Shown: positions 8,163 to 16,163 of the stretch, piece by piece
Layout: each line of letters begins with the position of its first letter
How positions within the stretch are numbered: position 1 is the stretch's first letter
Assembly (NCBI RefSeq): GCF_031801495.1
Contig: NZ_JAOEGC010000002.1
Coordinates: 2,542,001 to 2,606,000 of the forward strand
DNA: 64,000 nucleotides
Source of the DNA: Agrobacterium tumefaciens_K
GTDB lineage: Bacteria > Pseudomonadota > Alphaproteobacteria > Rhizobiales > Rhizobiaceae
Direction: 5' to 3'
Notes under the pieces: model-generated
Seen by the model: the letters and a program-made list of their open reading frames with translations, nothing else
Database searches by the model: none
Told to the model about the DNA's origin: nothing
Made by a program: the position numbers and the translations under genes

Positions 8163-8702
8163 ATGACCAATATCATTCAGCAGCTGGAAGCCGAACAGGC
8201 CGCCAAGATCGAAGCAAAGCGCACCCTGCCTGAGTTTTCTCCGGGTGACACCGTTCGCGTCAACGTTCGCGTTACCGAAGGTAACCGTACGCGCGTACAG
8301 GCTTACGAAGGCGTTGTCATCGCCCGTTCCGGCGGCGGCCTGAACGAGAACTTCACCGTTCGCAAGATCTCCTACGGCGAAGGCGTCGAGCGCGTATTCC
8401 CGGTTTACTCCCCGCTGGTCGAAGGCGTTGAAATCGTTCGCCGTGGTAAGGTTCGCCGCGCGAAGCTCTACTACCTGCGCGACCGTCGCGGCAAGTCTGC
8501 TCGTATCGTTGAAAACACCGGTACGCGCGCTCGCAAGCTGAACGAAGCCGAGCGTCAGGCAGTTGCCGAAGAAAAGGCACGTCTGGAAGCTGAAAAGGTT
8601 GCAGCAGCACAGGCTCTGGCCGCCGAAAAGGCAGCAGCAGAAGCCGCTGAAGCAAAGGCAGCCGAAGAAGCAGCAAAGGCTGCTGAAGGCGCAGCGGAAT
8701 AA
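8163..8702 (+). CDS. rplS: 50S ribosomal protein L19
   Basis: L19 lies at the 30S-50S interface. The core (MTNIIQQLEAEQ, FSPGDTVRVNVRV, RTRVQAYEGVVIARSG and KVRRAKLYYLRDRRGKSARI) matches the family over about 118 residues. A further 60 residues form a highly charged alanine-, glutamate- and lysine-rich extension, probably helical, ending AKAAEGAAE. The total is 179 residues against about 115 in E. coli. A strong terminator follows. The gene starts its own unit after a 267-base space from the TauE-type gene. Confidence 0.97.
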   Translation: MTNIIQQLEAEQAAKIEAKRTLPEFSPGDTVRVNVRVTEGNRTRVQAYEGVVIARSGGGLNENFTVRKISYGEGVERVFPVYSPLVEGVEIVRRGKVRRAKLYYLRDRRGKSARIVENTGTRARKLNEAERQAVAEEKARLEAEKVAAAQALAAEKAAAEAAEAKAAEEAAKAAEGAAE

Positions 8703-8730
8703 GATTTCCGTTTACGCGGACTTATCGAAA

Positions 8731-8757
8731 AGGCGGTCTTTGGACCGCCTTTTTTGT
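8731..8757 (+). terminator. rplS terminator
   Basis: AGGCGGTC (8731-8738) pairs with GACCGCCT (8743-8750) and is followed by TTTTTG, a textbook factor-independent terminator 30 bases after rplS. Confidence 0.9.
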
Positions 8758-8826
8758 TGCCTTTCCGTTACTTGCCCTAATGTCTCCAAGCAGGCATCTT
8801 CGGAAAAACCCTTTCAGGAGATTTCC

Positions 8827-9624
8827 GTGACAACAAGACGCCTGTTCCTCGCTACCCTAGCTGCCTTGAGCGCCACCCCCATCATGGTGCAGGCGGCCGA
8901 TTTGCCGGACCTCAAGGAACGCACGGTCGTCGTGGTGACGGAAAATGCCTACCCGCCGCTGCAATTCATCGATCCGAAATCCGGCACGGCGGTCGGGTGG
9001 GAATACGATGCCATGAAGGAGATAGCCGAACGGCTGAACTTCAAGCTCGAATACCGCAACATCTCATGGGATGCGATGATCCAGGCCGTGTCCGATGGGC
9101 AATACGACATCGGCATGACCGGCATCAGCATCAAGGAGGAGCGCAAGCAAAAAGTCGATTTCTCGAATGCCTACATGCGCTCGGAAATGTTCATGTTGGT
9201 TCGAGCCGACGAAACACGGTTTACCGATGCAAAGAGCTTTGCCACCTTCGAAAAGGGGTTGGTCGGCGCGCAGGCGGGCACGACACCCTTCTACACCGCT
9301 GTCTATGACATTCTTGACGGCAACGAGCAGAACCCCCGCGTCAAGCTCGTGGAAACGTTTGGCGCCTCCGTGCAGGCATTGAAGACCGGCGATGTCGATC
9401 TGGTGCTGACGGACGGCGTGGCGGGCAAGGGATATATTGACGCCTCAAACGGCACGCTGAAACTGATTGGTGAACCCTTGGGGGGCGATGACTTCGGTTT
9501 TATCTTCAAGAAGGGCTCGGACCTCGTCGTCCCGGTCAACGCGGCCATTGCCGCACTGAAGGCTGACGGTACTTTTGCCGCTCTCGATAAGAAATGGTTC
9601 CTCGACTACAAGCTCGGCGAATGA
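8827..9624 (+). CDS. Amino-acid ABC transporter substrate-binding protein
   Basis: A periplasmic binding protein of family 3 (SBP_bac_3) with 265 residues. I chose the GTG at 8827, preceded by CAGGAG, which gives MTTRRLFLATLAALSATPIM and a signal peptide cut near VQAAD. The mature part contains the family signatures YPPLQF, GWEYDAMKEIAERL and QYDIGMTGISIKEERKQKVDFS. It is followed at once by an inner-membrane permease gene, so the two form an importer for a polar amino acid. The exact ligand cannot be told. No ATPase gene is near. Confidence 0.9.
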   Translation: MTTRRLFLATLAALSATPIMVQAADLPDLKERTVVVVTENAYPPLQFIDPKSGTAVGWEYDAMKEIAERLNFKLEYRNISWDAMIQAVSDGQYDIGMTGISIKEERKQKVDFSNAYMRSEMFMLVRADETRFTDAKSFATFEKGLVGAQAGTTPFYTAVYDILDGNEQNPRVKLVETFGASVQALKTGDVDLVLTDGVAGKGYIDASNGTLKLIGEPLGGDDFGFIFKKGSDLVVPVNAAIAALKADGTFAALDKKWFLDYKLGE

Positions 9625-9659
9625 TCCGCTATCGCAGCGCCTGAAGGGATGACGCCGTT

Positions 9660-10469
9660 TTGAGTGCGGGACACATCAAGAAAGACGAGGACTTTCCCTG
9701 GTGGCTGGTGGCGATTGTCGTCATCGGCCTGGGACTTGCCGCCCTCATCGCCATCAACGATCTGTACATGCAGGTTTTCACCACCGTCGCCAAGGGGATA
9801 GGGATCACCATATTCGTGACGCTAGCCGCCTTTGCGCTGGCGACGCTGCTGGGGCTCGGCCTTTCCCTTCTCAGCATGGCCGACAACATCGCGCTGCGGC
9901 AAGCGGCACGATTTTACATCGAGGTCATCCGTGGTATCCCGGTTCTCGTCCTGCTTTTCTACATCGCCTTTGTCGGTACACCGGCACTGGTAGCACTCTA
10001 TAACTGGCTGATCGCGATTCCGGTCGAAAAGGGATGGTTCGAGCCCCTGTTGGTCCGCGACGTCTCGCTCACATGGCGCGCCATTATCGCGCTGACGATC
10101 TGCTATGCCGCCTTTATCGCGGAAATTTTCCGGGCGGGTATACAGTCGGTTTCAGTGGGGCAGATAGAAGCGGCAAAAGCACTCGGCCTCAATCGCTATC
10201 ATCGTTTCAGGCTGATCGTATTGCCGCAGGCGTTGCGAACGATCTTTCCGCCGCTTTCGAACGATTTCGTCGCGATGGTGAAGGACAGCTCGCTCGTCTC
10301 GGTACTGGGCGTGACGGACATCACCCAGATGGGCAAGGTCTATGCCGCAGGCTCATTCCGTTTCTTCGAGACGTATTCGATTGTCGCCTATGTCTACCTG
10401 ATCCTGACGATCGGCCTGTCGCTGATCTTGCGGCGTGTGGAAAAGGCGATGCGCTCAAAACAGGGCTGA
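9660..10469 (+). CDS. Amino-acid ABC transporter permease
   Basis: A permease of the His/Glu/Gln/Arg/opine type with about five or six membrane segments. The EAA loop that contacts the ATPase is clear: IEAAKALGLNRYHRFRLIVLP, followed by FPPLSNDFVAMVKDSSLVS. The frame opens with TTG at 9660, preceded by a weak GAAGGGATG; the next ATG at 9768 would remove part of the first hydrophobic region, so TTG is preferred. It lies 35 bases behind the binding-protein gene. The unit ends with a strong hairpin and no ATPase gene follows, so the ATPase must be encoded elsewhere or shared. Confidence 0.88.
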   Translation: MSAGHIKKDEDFPWWLVAIVVIGLGLAALIAINDLYMQVFTTVAKGIGITIFVTLAAFALATLLGLGLSLLSMADNIALRQAARFYIEVIRGIPVLVLLFYIAFVGTPALVALYNWLIAIPVEKGWFEPLLVRDVSLTWRAIIALTICYAAFIAEIFRAGIQSVSVGQIEAAKALGLNRYHRFRLIVLPQALRTIFPPLSNDFVAMVKDSSLVSVLGVTDITQMGKVYAAGSFRFFETYSIVAYVYLILTIGLSLILRRVEKAMRSKQG

Positions 10470-10479
10470 GGCATGAAGT

Positions 10480-10508
10480 GACGGCCGGATTTCCGGCCGT
10501 CAGATTTT
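10480..10508 (+). terminator. Terminator between convergent permease and MFS genes
   Basis: GACGGCCGG (10480-10488) pairs perfectly with CCGGCCGTC (10493-10501) around ATTT. A short TTTT follows on the plus strand, and the site lies between two converging genes. Confidence 0.75.
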
Positions 10509-10514
10509 GGATTG

Positions 10515-11795
10515 TCAGGCAACAGCCTTCTTTTCGCTGGCAATCGTGCGCGTGGCGATGATGACAAGCACGCCCGCAACGGCAAGGCAGAATGCCAGGA
10601 AGAACATCGGCGCGATGGTACTTCCGGTCTGGTCCTTGATCCAGGGCACCACGTTCTGCGCGACGAAACCGCCAAGGTTGCCAACCGAGTTGATGGCGGC
10701 AAGACCAGCGGCAGCGCCAGCCCCCTTCAGGAAGCGGCCAGGCAGGCTCCAGAACACCGGCTGACCGGCAAAAATGCCCGCAGCGGCAGCGCACAGGAAG
10801 GCGAACTGCAGAACCGGATCGGTCAACAGTGCCGACATCAGCAGGCAGAAAGCACCGATGAAGGCCGGGCCAACGATGTAAGGTGTCTTGTTCTTCGCAC
10901 GATCGGCAGCAGCAGGAACAACATAAAGCGCGATTGCGACTGCAATCCACGGGATGATGTTGATGAAGCCGTTGGCCGTGTTGGAAACGCCGAAGCTCTT
11001 GACGATGGTCGGCAGCCAGTAGCTGAGGCCATAAGCAGCCAGCGGGAAACCGACGTAGCAGATCGACATGAACAGCACACGCGGGTTGATCAGCGCCCGG
11101 AAGCCATCCTCGGCATGTTCTTCCATGCCGGAATTTTCAGACGCGATGCGCTTCTTCAACCAGTCCTTCTCGTCCTGCGTCAGGAATTTCGCCTTGTCGG
11201 GCGTGTCGTCCAGATAAAAGAGCGTGAAGATACCGGCGATAACCGCAGGAACACCCGTGGCAAGGAATACCCATTCCCAACCCGCGTAACCGAACAGACC
11301 ATCAAGATCGAGCAACATGCCGCCCAGCGGTGCGCCAATGGCATTGGCGAGCGCGCTGAAGATCATGAACAGACCAACCATGCGGGCGCGATAATCCCGC
11401 GGGAACCAGACGGTCAGAAGATAGAGAACTCCGGGGAAGAAACCGGCCTCACAAGCGCCCAGCAGGAAACGCAGGATGTAGAACATCGTCGGGCTGCTGG
11501 TATAGGCAAGCGCGATCGTGACCATGCCCCAGGAGATGATGATACGGGCGAACCAGCGGCTGGCACCAAAGCGGGTCAGCAACAGGTTGCTCGGAACCTC
11601 GAAAATGAAATAGCCGATGAAAAACAGCGACGCGCCGAGTCCATAGGCATATTCGCTCAGGCCCAGATCGCCGACCATTTGCAGCTTGGCATAGCTGACG
11701 TTCTGACGGTCGATGTAAGCGATAAGATAGAGAACGCCAAGAAACGGCATCAGCCGCCAGGTGATCTTCGAGATAAGGGATTTTTCTTGTACCAT
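10515..11795 (-). CDS. MFS transporter, anion:cation symporter type
   Basis: A 426-residue major facilitator with twelve predicted membrane segments. The N-terminal segment with LIAYIDRQNVSYAKLQM and the overall length fit the anion:cation symporter family that takes up tartrate, phthalate or sugar acids. The start at 11795 (MVQEKSLISKITWRLMPFLG) follows GGGAGGG; longer starts to 11891 are less likely. It is transcribed alone. A 13-base palindrome about 60 bases upstream (11856-11868) may be its operator. The substrate is not evident, and no catabolic gene is adjacent. Confidence 0.85.
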   Translation of the reverse strand: MVQEKSLISKITWRLMPFLGVLYLIAYIDRQNVSYAKLQMVGDLGLSEYAYGLGASLFFIGYFIFEVPSNLLLTRFGASRWFARIIISWGMVTIALAYTSSPTMFYILRFLLGACEAGFFPGVLYLLTVWFPRDYRARMVGLFMIFSALANAIGAPLGGMLLDLDGLFGYAGWEWVFLATGVPAVIAGIFTLFYLDDTPDKAKFLTQDEKDWLKKRIASENSGMEEHAEDGFRALINPRVLFMSICYVGFPLAAYGLSYWLPTIVKSFGVSNTANGFINIIPWIAVAIALYVVPAAADRAKNKTPYIVGPAFIGAFCLLMSALLTDPVLQFAFLCAAAAGIFAGQPVFWSLPGRFLKGAGAAAGLAAINSVGNLGGFVAQNVVPWIKDQTGSTIAPMFFLAFCLAVAGVLVIIATRTIASEKKAVA

Positions 11796-11855
11796 GTGCT
11801 TTCCCTCCCTTCGATTCCTCGTTCGAAATGCAGATGATAAGGCGCTCGGTCTATA

Positions 11856-11868
11856 TGTGCGACGCACA
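11856..11868. promoter_or_regulatory. Perfect palindrome, candidate operator
   Basis: TGTGCGACGCACA is a perfect 13-base palindrome with A at its centre, 60 bases upstream of the MFS start. Its symmetry suggests binding of a dimeric regulator, perhaps of the GntR or IclR type, but no regulator gene is adjacent. Confidence 0.4.
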
Positions 11869-12020
11869 ATAAGCAAGTTGCATTGCAGCATACACCCGCA
11901 AAACAGGGGAATTTCGCGGCGCTTCGCATAAAAAGCCAGCAGCAGATGGCGAGGAAATCAGCACCCCGCCAAGCCTGCACGATATTGCCGTGCAGGCAGC
12001 GATCTGGTATGAAGGCGGTC

Positions 12021-12143
12021 ATGGAATCGAAATTCGGATGTCTCGCGCAGAATATCTACGTGCTGCAGGACCATAAGCGTCTGCCGGCTCGTTTTTTTGC
12101 GCGCATTTCCGGGGCGCTCAATAGCCGACTTAGGCTCGCCTGA
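12021..12143 (+). CDS. Possible small protein, 40 residues
   Basis: The frame starts with ATG at 12021, has AAGG five bases upstream, and reads MESKFGCLAQNIYVLQDHKR to a TGA at 12141-12143. The composition is mixed and the C-terminal half is rich in arginine. An in-frame ATG at 12009 would add four residues. I do not recognise it. It lies 64 bases ahead of leuC on the same strand and could be a leader frame or a small independent gene; chance occurrence is also quite possible. Confidence 0.3.
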   Translation: MESKFGCLAQNIYVLQDHKRLPARFFARISGALNSRLRLA

Positions 12144-12207
12144 CAGCATCCGCTGTCCCGTCATATCCGATTCCCCATTTACCTTTTAAATGACAAGGCA
12201 AAGAGCC

Positions 12208-13617
12208 ATGAGCGCACCGCGTACCCTGTATGACAAGATCTGGGACGACCACGTTGTCAACCGCGACCCGGATGGGACCTGTCTCATCTACATCGACCGT
12301 CACCTCGTTCACGAAGTGACGTCGCCGCAGGCTTTCGAAGGCCTGCGCATAGCGGGCCGTCCCGTGCATTCGCCCACCCGCACGCTGGCCGTCGTCGACC
12401 ACAACGTGCCGACCACGGCCGACCGGCTGGAGGGCATCAAGAACGAGGAAAGCCGCATTCAGGTCGAAGCGCTGGCGCAGAACGCCAGGGATTTCGGGGT
12501 TGAATATTATTCCGAGCGCGACAAGCGTCAGGGCATCGTTCACATCGTTGGCCCGGAACAGGGCTTCACCCTGCCCGGCATGACGATCGTCTGCGGCGAC
12601 AGCCACACATCCACGCACGGCGCCTTCGGTGCGCTGGCGCATGGTATCGGCACGTCCGAAGTGGAGCACGTCCTGGCGACCCAGACGCTGATCCAGAAAA
12701 AAGCCAAGAACATGCTGGTGCGCGTCGACGGCAAGGTGCCGGAAGGCGTGACCGCAAAGGATATTATCCTCGCCATCATCGGTGAGATCGGCACCGCTGG
12801 CGGCACCGGCCATGTGATCGAATTCGCGGGCGAGGCGATCCGTTCGCTGTCCATGGAAGGCCGCATGACAGTTTGCAACATGACCATCGAAGGCGGCGCC
12901 CGCGCCGGTCTCATCGCGCCGGACGAAACGACCTTCGAATACATCAAGGGCAAGCCGCGAGCACCGCAGGGCGAAACGCTCGAACAGGCAATTGCCTATT
13001 GGAAGACGCTGAAATCGGACGAAGGCGCCCATTACGACAAGGTGGTCGTGCTGGATGCCGCAAATCTGCCGCCCATCGTATCGTGGGGCTCCTCGCCGGA
13101 AGACGTGACATCCATTCAGGGTATTGTTCCCGATCCCGATCAGATCGGCGACGAGAACAAGCGTGCCTCCAAGTGGCGCGCGCTGGAGTATATGGGCCTG
13201 ACACCCGGCACCCGCATGACGGACATCGCCATCGACCGCGTTTTCATCGGTTCCTGCACCAACGGCCGTATCGAAGACCTGCGTGCGGCAGCAAAGATCG
13301 TTGATGGCCGCAAGGTTGCGCCCACCGTTTCCGCTATGATCGTTCCAGGCTCCGGTCTGGTGAAGGAACAGGCGGAAAAGGAAGGACTGGACAAGATCTT
13401 CCTGGACGCCGGTTTCGAGTGGCGCGAACCGGGCTGCTCCATGTGCCTTGCCATGAACGACGACCGCCTGAAGCCGGGTGAGCGCTGTGCGTCAACCTCG
13501 AACCGCAACTTCGAAGGCCGTCAGGGCTACAAGAGCCGCACGCACCTTGTTTCACCTTCCATGGCGGCAGCGGCGGCCATCGCCGGCCATTTCGTCGATG
13601 TGCGTGAGTGGCAGTAA
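12208..13617 (+). CDS. leuC: 3-isopropylmalate dehydratase large subunit
   Basis: LeuC, with LeuD, isomerises 2- to 3-isopropylmalate in leucine synthesis. The 469-residue protein begins MSAPRTLYDKIWDDHVV and shows the aconitase-family signatures: GDSHTSTHGAFG, the cluster ligands in GSCTNGR, and the CSMCLAMN pair near the C-terminus. The in-frame ATG at 12190 adds six residues and is less like the family start. leuD is not in the window. A terminator palindrome follows immediately. Confidence 0.97.
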   Translation: MSAPRTLYDKIWDDHVVNRDPDGTCLIYIDRHLVHEVTSPQAFEGLRIAGRPVHSPTRTLAVVDHNVPTTADRLEGIKNEESRIQVEALAQNARDFGVEYYSERDKRQGIVHIVGPEQGFTLPGMTIVCGDSHTSTHGAFGALAHGIGTSEVEHVLATQTLIQKKAKNMLVRVDGKVPEGVTAKDIILAIIGEIGTAGGTGHVIEFAGEAIRSLSMEGRMTVCNMTIEGGARAGLIAPDETTFEYIKGKPRAPQGETLEQAIAYWKTLKSDEGAHYDKVVVLDAANLPPIVSWGSSPEDVTSIQGIVPDPDQIGDENKRASKWRALEYMGLTPGTRMTDIAIDRVFIGSCTNGRIEDLRAAAKIVDGRKVAPTVSAMIVPGSGLVKEQAEKEGLDKIFLDAGFEWREPGCSMCLAMNDDRLKPGERCASTSNRNFEGRQGYKSRTHLVSPSMAAAAAIAGHFVDVREWQ

Positions 13618-13640
13618 ATACAGGTACAAAGCCAGATTAC

Positions 13641-13676
13641 AAAAAACCCCGGAGCGATCCGGGGTTTTCTTTTTGG
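13641..13676. terminator. Bidirectional terminator between leuC and the M48 protease gene
   Basis: AACCCCGGA (13645-13653) pairs with TCCGGGGTT (13658-13666) around a four-base loop, flanked by an A-run on one side and TTTTCTTTTT on the other, so it can end both converging transcripts. Confidence 0.88.
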
Positions 13677-15203
13677 TCATTCAGAAATGATCTTCACCCG
13701 CTGCCCGGGCTGGAGCGCCGCCGTTGCGCTCATTGCATTCAGCACCCTGAACATCTCCAGCTTGCGATCCGTGCCCATCATCCGCGCCGCCATCGTGGCA
13801 ATCGTCTCACCCGGCTTGACGGTGACAACCCGGACACGCAACGGCTTGAGTGATGCGATTTCCTGAGGAGTCATGCGACGGAAACTGCCACGAAGCACGT
13901 TCGCAACGCTATCCAGTTGCTGGCTTCCCTTCGGCACGGCCGTCAGGAAACGGAATATCTGTTGACCGACACGGATAACGGTGACGTCGAAATCCCACTT
14001 GTCGGCCGAGGCACGCGCCGTTGCAGCCTCCAGACCGTTCACCTGCGTTTCGCGTACCGTCTCAGGTATGAGGCCTGCAACCCAGCCGCTCGTCAGATAA
14101 TTCGCGAGGCTGGTCTGCTTTGGATCGGCCACACCGTCGAAACGGATTGCCATGTCGCCCGGTCCGGTCGCCAGAACGGCTTCCACCTTGTTATCGATGA
14201 CGAAACCTTCCGGCACGTCGAAGCGAATACCGAGCGTTCCGTGCAGGAACGTCTGGCCACGCACGTAACCTTCCTGCGGGCTGTCACCATAAAGCAGGCC
14301 ATCTATACCGTCGAGGAACCAGTCGCGGCCACGATCCCCGACCTGGCCTTCCTGGCCGAAGGCACGTGCATGCCTGCGGGCCAGTTCGATACGCTGCGGC
14401 GTGTTGGGATGGCTGGACAGGAAGTCGAGGCTCTGGTCGCTATCCGGATCTGCAGAGGTGAAACGGGCATAGGCCGCCATCGAATCCAGAAAGCGCGGTG
14501 AAGCGAAAGGATCATAACCAGCCTCGCCCAGCATGCGCACACCGATCACATCCGCCTGCAGTTCCTGCTGGCGTGAGAAGGCCGCAAGCCTCAGTTTTCC
14601 ACGCGCGAGCGCCTGCTTTCCGGCCAAGTCACTCGACAGAACCTCAGCCACGACGCGGCTGGCAATGACTTCCGCCTCTTCGCGGCGCTGACGCTCTATG
14701 CCGTGATTGGCGGTAACGTGGCCCATCTCGTGCGAAAGCACCGCCGCCACTTCCGACGCATCGTTGGCAAGCGCCAGAAGCCCGCGAGTGACGTAAAGAT
14801 AGCCACCCGGCAGCGCGAACGCATTGATCGCCGGCGAATTCAGAATGGTAATACGATAGGACTGCTGCGGGTTTTCCGATACGGCCGTCAGTGCGCCGGT
14901 AATACGCGCAACCAGCCGTTCCGTTTTCGCATCGCGATACTCACCGCCATAGCTGGCGACGATACGAGGATGCTCGCGTGCACCCATCTGTGCACGCGGA
15001 TCGTTCTTCTGCACTTGCTCGACGGTCTGCGGATTATCAGACGGACGCAACGTCGACTGATAGGCCGGGCTGAAGAGGGATTGGCAGGAAGAAAGAATGA
15101 CGGTGGATGCCGCAAGCACAGAAAAGACCTTGGCCGCCCTGCCGAAACGCTGAACGCCTGAACCGGAGAAAAGGCCTCTTTGTGCAGTCACGCAATTTCC
15201 CAT
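13677..15203 (-). CDS. M48-family metalloprotease lipoprotein with LysM-like tail
   Basis: A 508-residue zinc protease of the M48 family, related to BepA/LoiP-type outer-membrane quality-control proteases. The N-terminus has a long basic stretch, then a hydrophobic segment and a lipobox ending LSSC with Cys40, so it is probably a lipoprotein facing the periplasm. The zinc motif HEMGH lies at residues 158-162, and a downstream helix with LQADVIGVRML supplies the third ligand region. The middle part (about 300-440) is not recognised. The last 50 residues (VVTVKPGETIATMAARM to the end) resemble a LysM peptidoglycan-binding module. Confidence 0.9.
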   Translation of the reverse strand: MGNCVTAQRGLFSGSGVQRFGRAAKVFSVLAASTVILSSCQSLFSPAYQSTLRPSDNPQTVEQVQKNDPRAQMGAREHPRIVASYGGEYRDAKTERLVARITGALTAVSENPQQSYRITILNSPAINAFALPGGYLYVTRGLLALANDASEVAAVLSHEMGHVTANHGIERQRREEAEVIASRVVAEVLSSDLAGKQALARGKLRLAAFSRQQELQADVIGVRMLGEAGYDPFASPRFLDSMAAYARFTSADPDSDQSLDFLSSHPNTPQRIELARRHARAFGQEGQVGDRGRDWFLDGIDGLLYGDSPQEGYVRGQTFLHGTLGIRFDVPEGFVIDNKVEAVLATGPGDMAIRFDGVADPKQTSLANYLTSGWVAGLIPETVRETQVNGLEAATARASADKWDFDVTVIRVGQQIFRFLTAVPKGSQQLDSVANVLRGSFRRMTPQEIASLKPLRVRVVTVKPGETIATMAARMMGTDRKLEMFRVLNAMSATAALQPGQRVKIISE

Positions 15204-15446
15204 TCTGTACGTCTGCTCCTAACGTTCCTGATCATCCGTTAATTGCAGACCAGAATATCAGATTCGCCTCAAACAGCACATGAATGCCGCGGAGGTAAAA
15301 ACGATCCTTTGCACCCGGACTATTTTTATAGAAAGAAATAGTTTCCGTGTTCTCGGACAACAACTTGAGTCTCGCAAGTGCAAATTAGCGTCATTGAAGT
15401 CGTGTGGTAAAGCGATTGCCAGCGGGCCGCGTCGAAAATAAGGCGA

Positions 15447-16163
15447 TCACGGATTGAGGAAGCTCTCAATGGCCTTCACATTTTGTGTGGCAAAGAAATC
15501 ATCAGCCGATCCAGAGTAGACGGTACTGCCACCGTCAAGAAACACCACGTCATTCGCCAGTTTTTTCACGTCCTCGATGTGGTGCGTGACAATAACGACC
15601 GTCTGTTGCGTTTCTGACTGCAACTCGACAAGCAGGGCCATCATTCCGGATCGTAAACCGGGGTCGAGCGCAGCGAATGGCTCGTCGAGCAGCATCACCG
15701 GCTTTTTCCGGACAAGGGCACGCGCCAGGGCAGCCCGCTGTCTTTCCCCACCGGAAAGAGTATTTGGCAAGCGTTTGCCGAACCCCGGCAGCCCCACCCG
15801 CGCAAGCGCGTGATCGATCCTCTCTCTATCCTCCTCATGCAATTTCAGTGAAGGACTCACACCGAGTGCGACATTGGTGAAGATATCGAGATGGGCAAAC
15901 AGATTGTTGTCCTGAAAGATCAGCGACACCGGGCGTTGCGAAGGATCTAGCGACTGCACATCTTCTCCGCCGATCTGCACGCGGCCAGAATCGGGAATCT
16001 CGAAACCGGCGATCAGATTGAGGAGCGTCGATTTCCCCGACCCAGATGCGCCGACCACGGCCGTAATGCAGCTTTGGCGGAACCCGCAATCGAACCGAAA
16101 CACCTGAGCGCCGAGTTCCAGCCTCACGTCATCCAGCCGTACTGCCAGACTGTCTCCGCTCAT
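15447..16163 (-). CDS. thiQ: Thiamine ABC transporter ATPase ThiQ
   Basis: ThiQ powers the ThiBPQ importer of thiamine and its phosphates. The product (238 residues) has Walker A GASGSGKSTLLN, the Q-loop in SLIFQDNNLFAHLD, the signature LSGGERQRAALARAL and Walker B VMLLDEPFAALDP. The ATG at 16161-16163 overlaps the thiP stop by four bases; the longer open frame to 16400 overlaps thiP wrongly. It is the last gene of the thiB-thiP-thiQ operon, which lies under a TPP riboswitch. There is no clear terminator directly after it. Confidence 0.93.
   Translation of the reverse strand: MSGDSLAVRLDDVRLELGAQVFRFDCGFRQSCITAVVGASGSGKSTLLNLIAGFEIPDSGRVQIGGEDVQSLDPSQRPVSLIFQDNNLFAHLDIFTNVALGVSPSLKLHEEDRERIDHALARVGLPGFGKRLPNTLSGGERQRAALARALVRKKPVMLLDEPFAALDPGLRSGMMALLVELQSETQQTVVIVTHHIEDVKKLANDVVFLDGGSTVYSGSADDFFATQNVKAIESFLNP

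Larger units (their letters stand above)
11796..12207. other. Divergent control region between MFS gene and leuC
   Basis: This 412-base space holds the promoters of the MFS gene (minus) and of leuC (plus). Visible elements are a palindrome at 11856-11868 and a possible 40-residue frame at 12021-12143. I found no leucine-rich leader peptide or terminator hairpin that would suggest classical leu attenuation. Confidence 0.5.

Noticed and set aside
10512..11837. A 441-codon plus-strand frame opposite the MFS gene
   Set aside because: It is a shadow of the MFS coding frame, which has clear membrane segments and a good start; the plus-strand product is a charged sequence of no known type.
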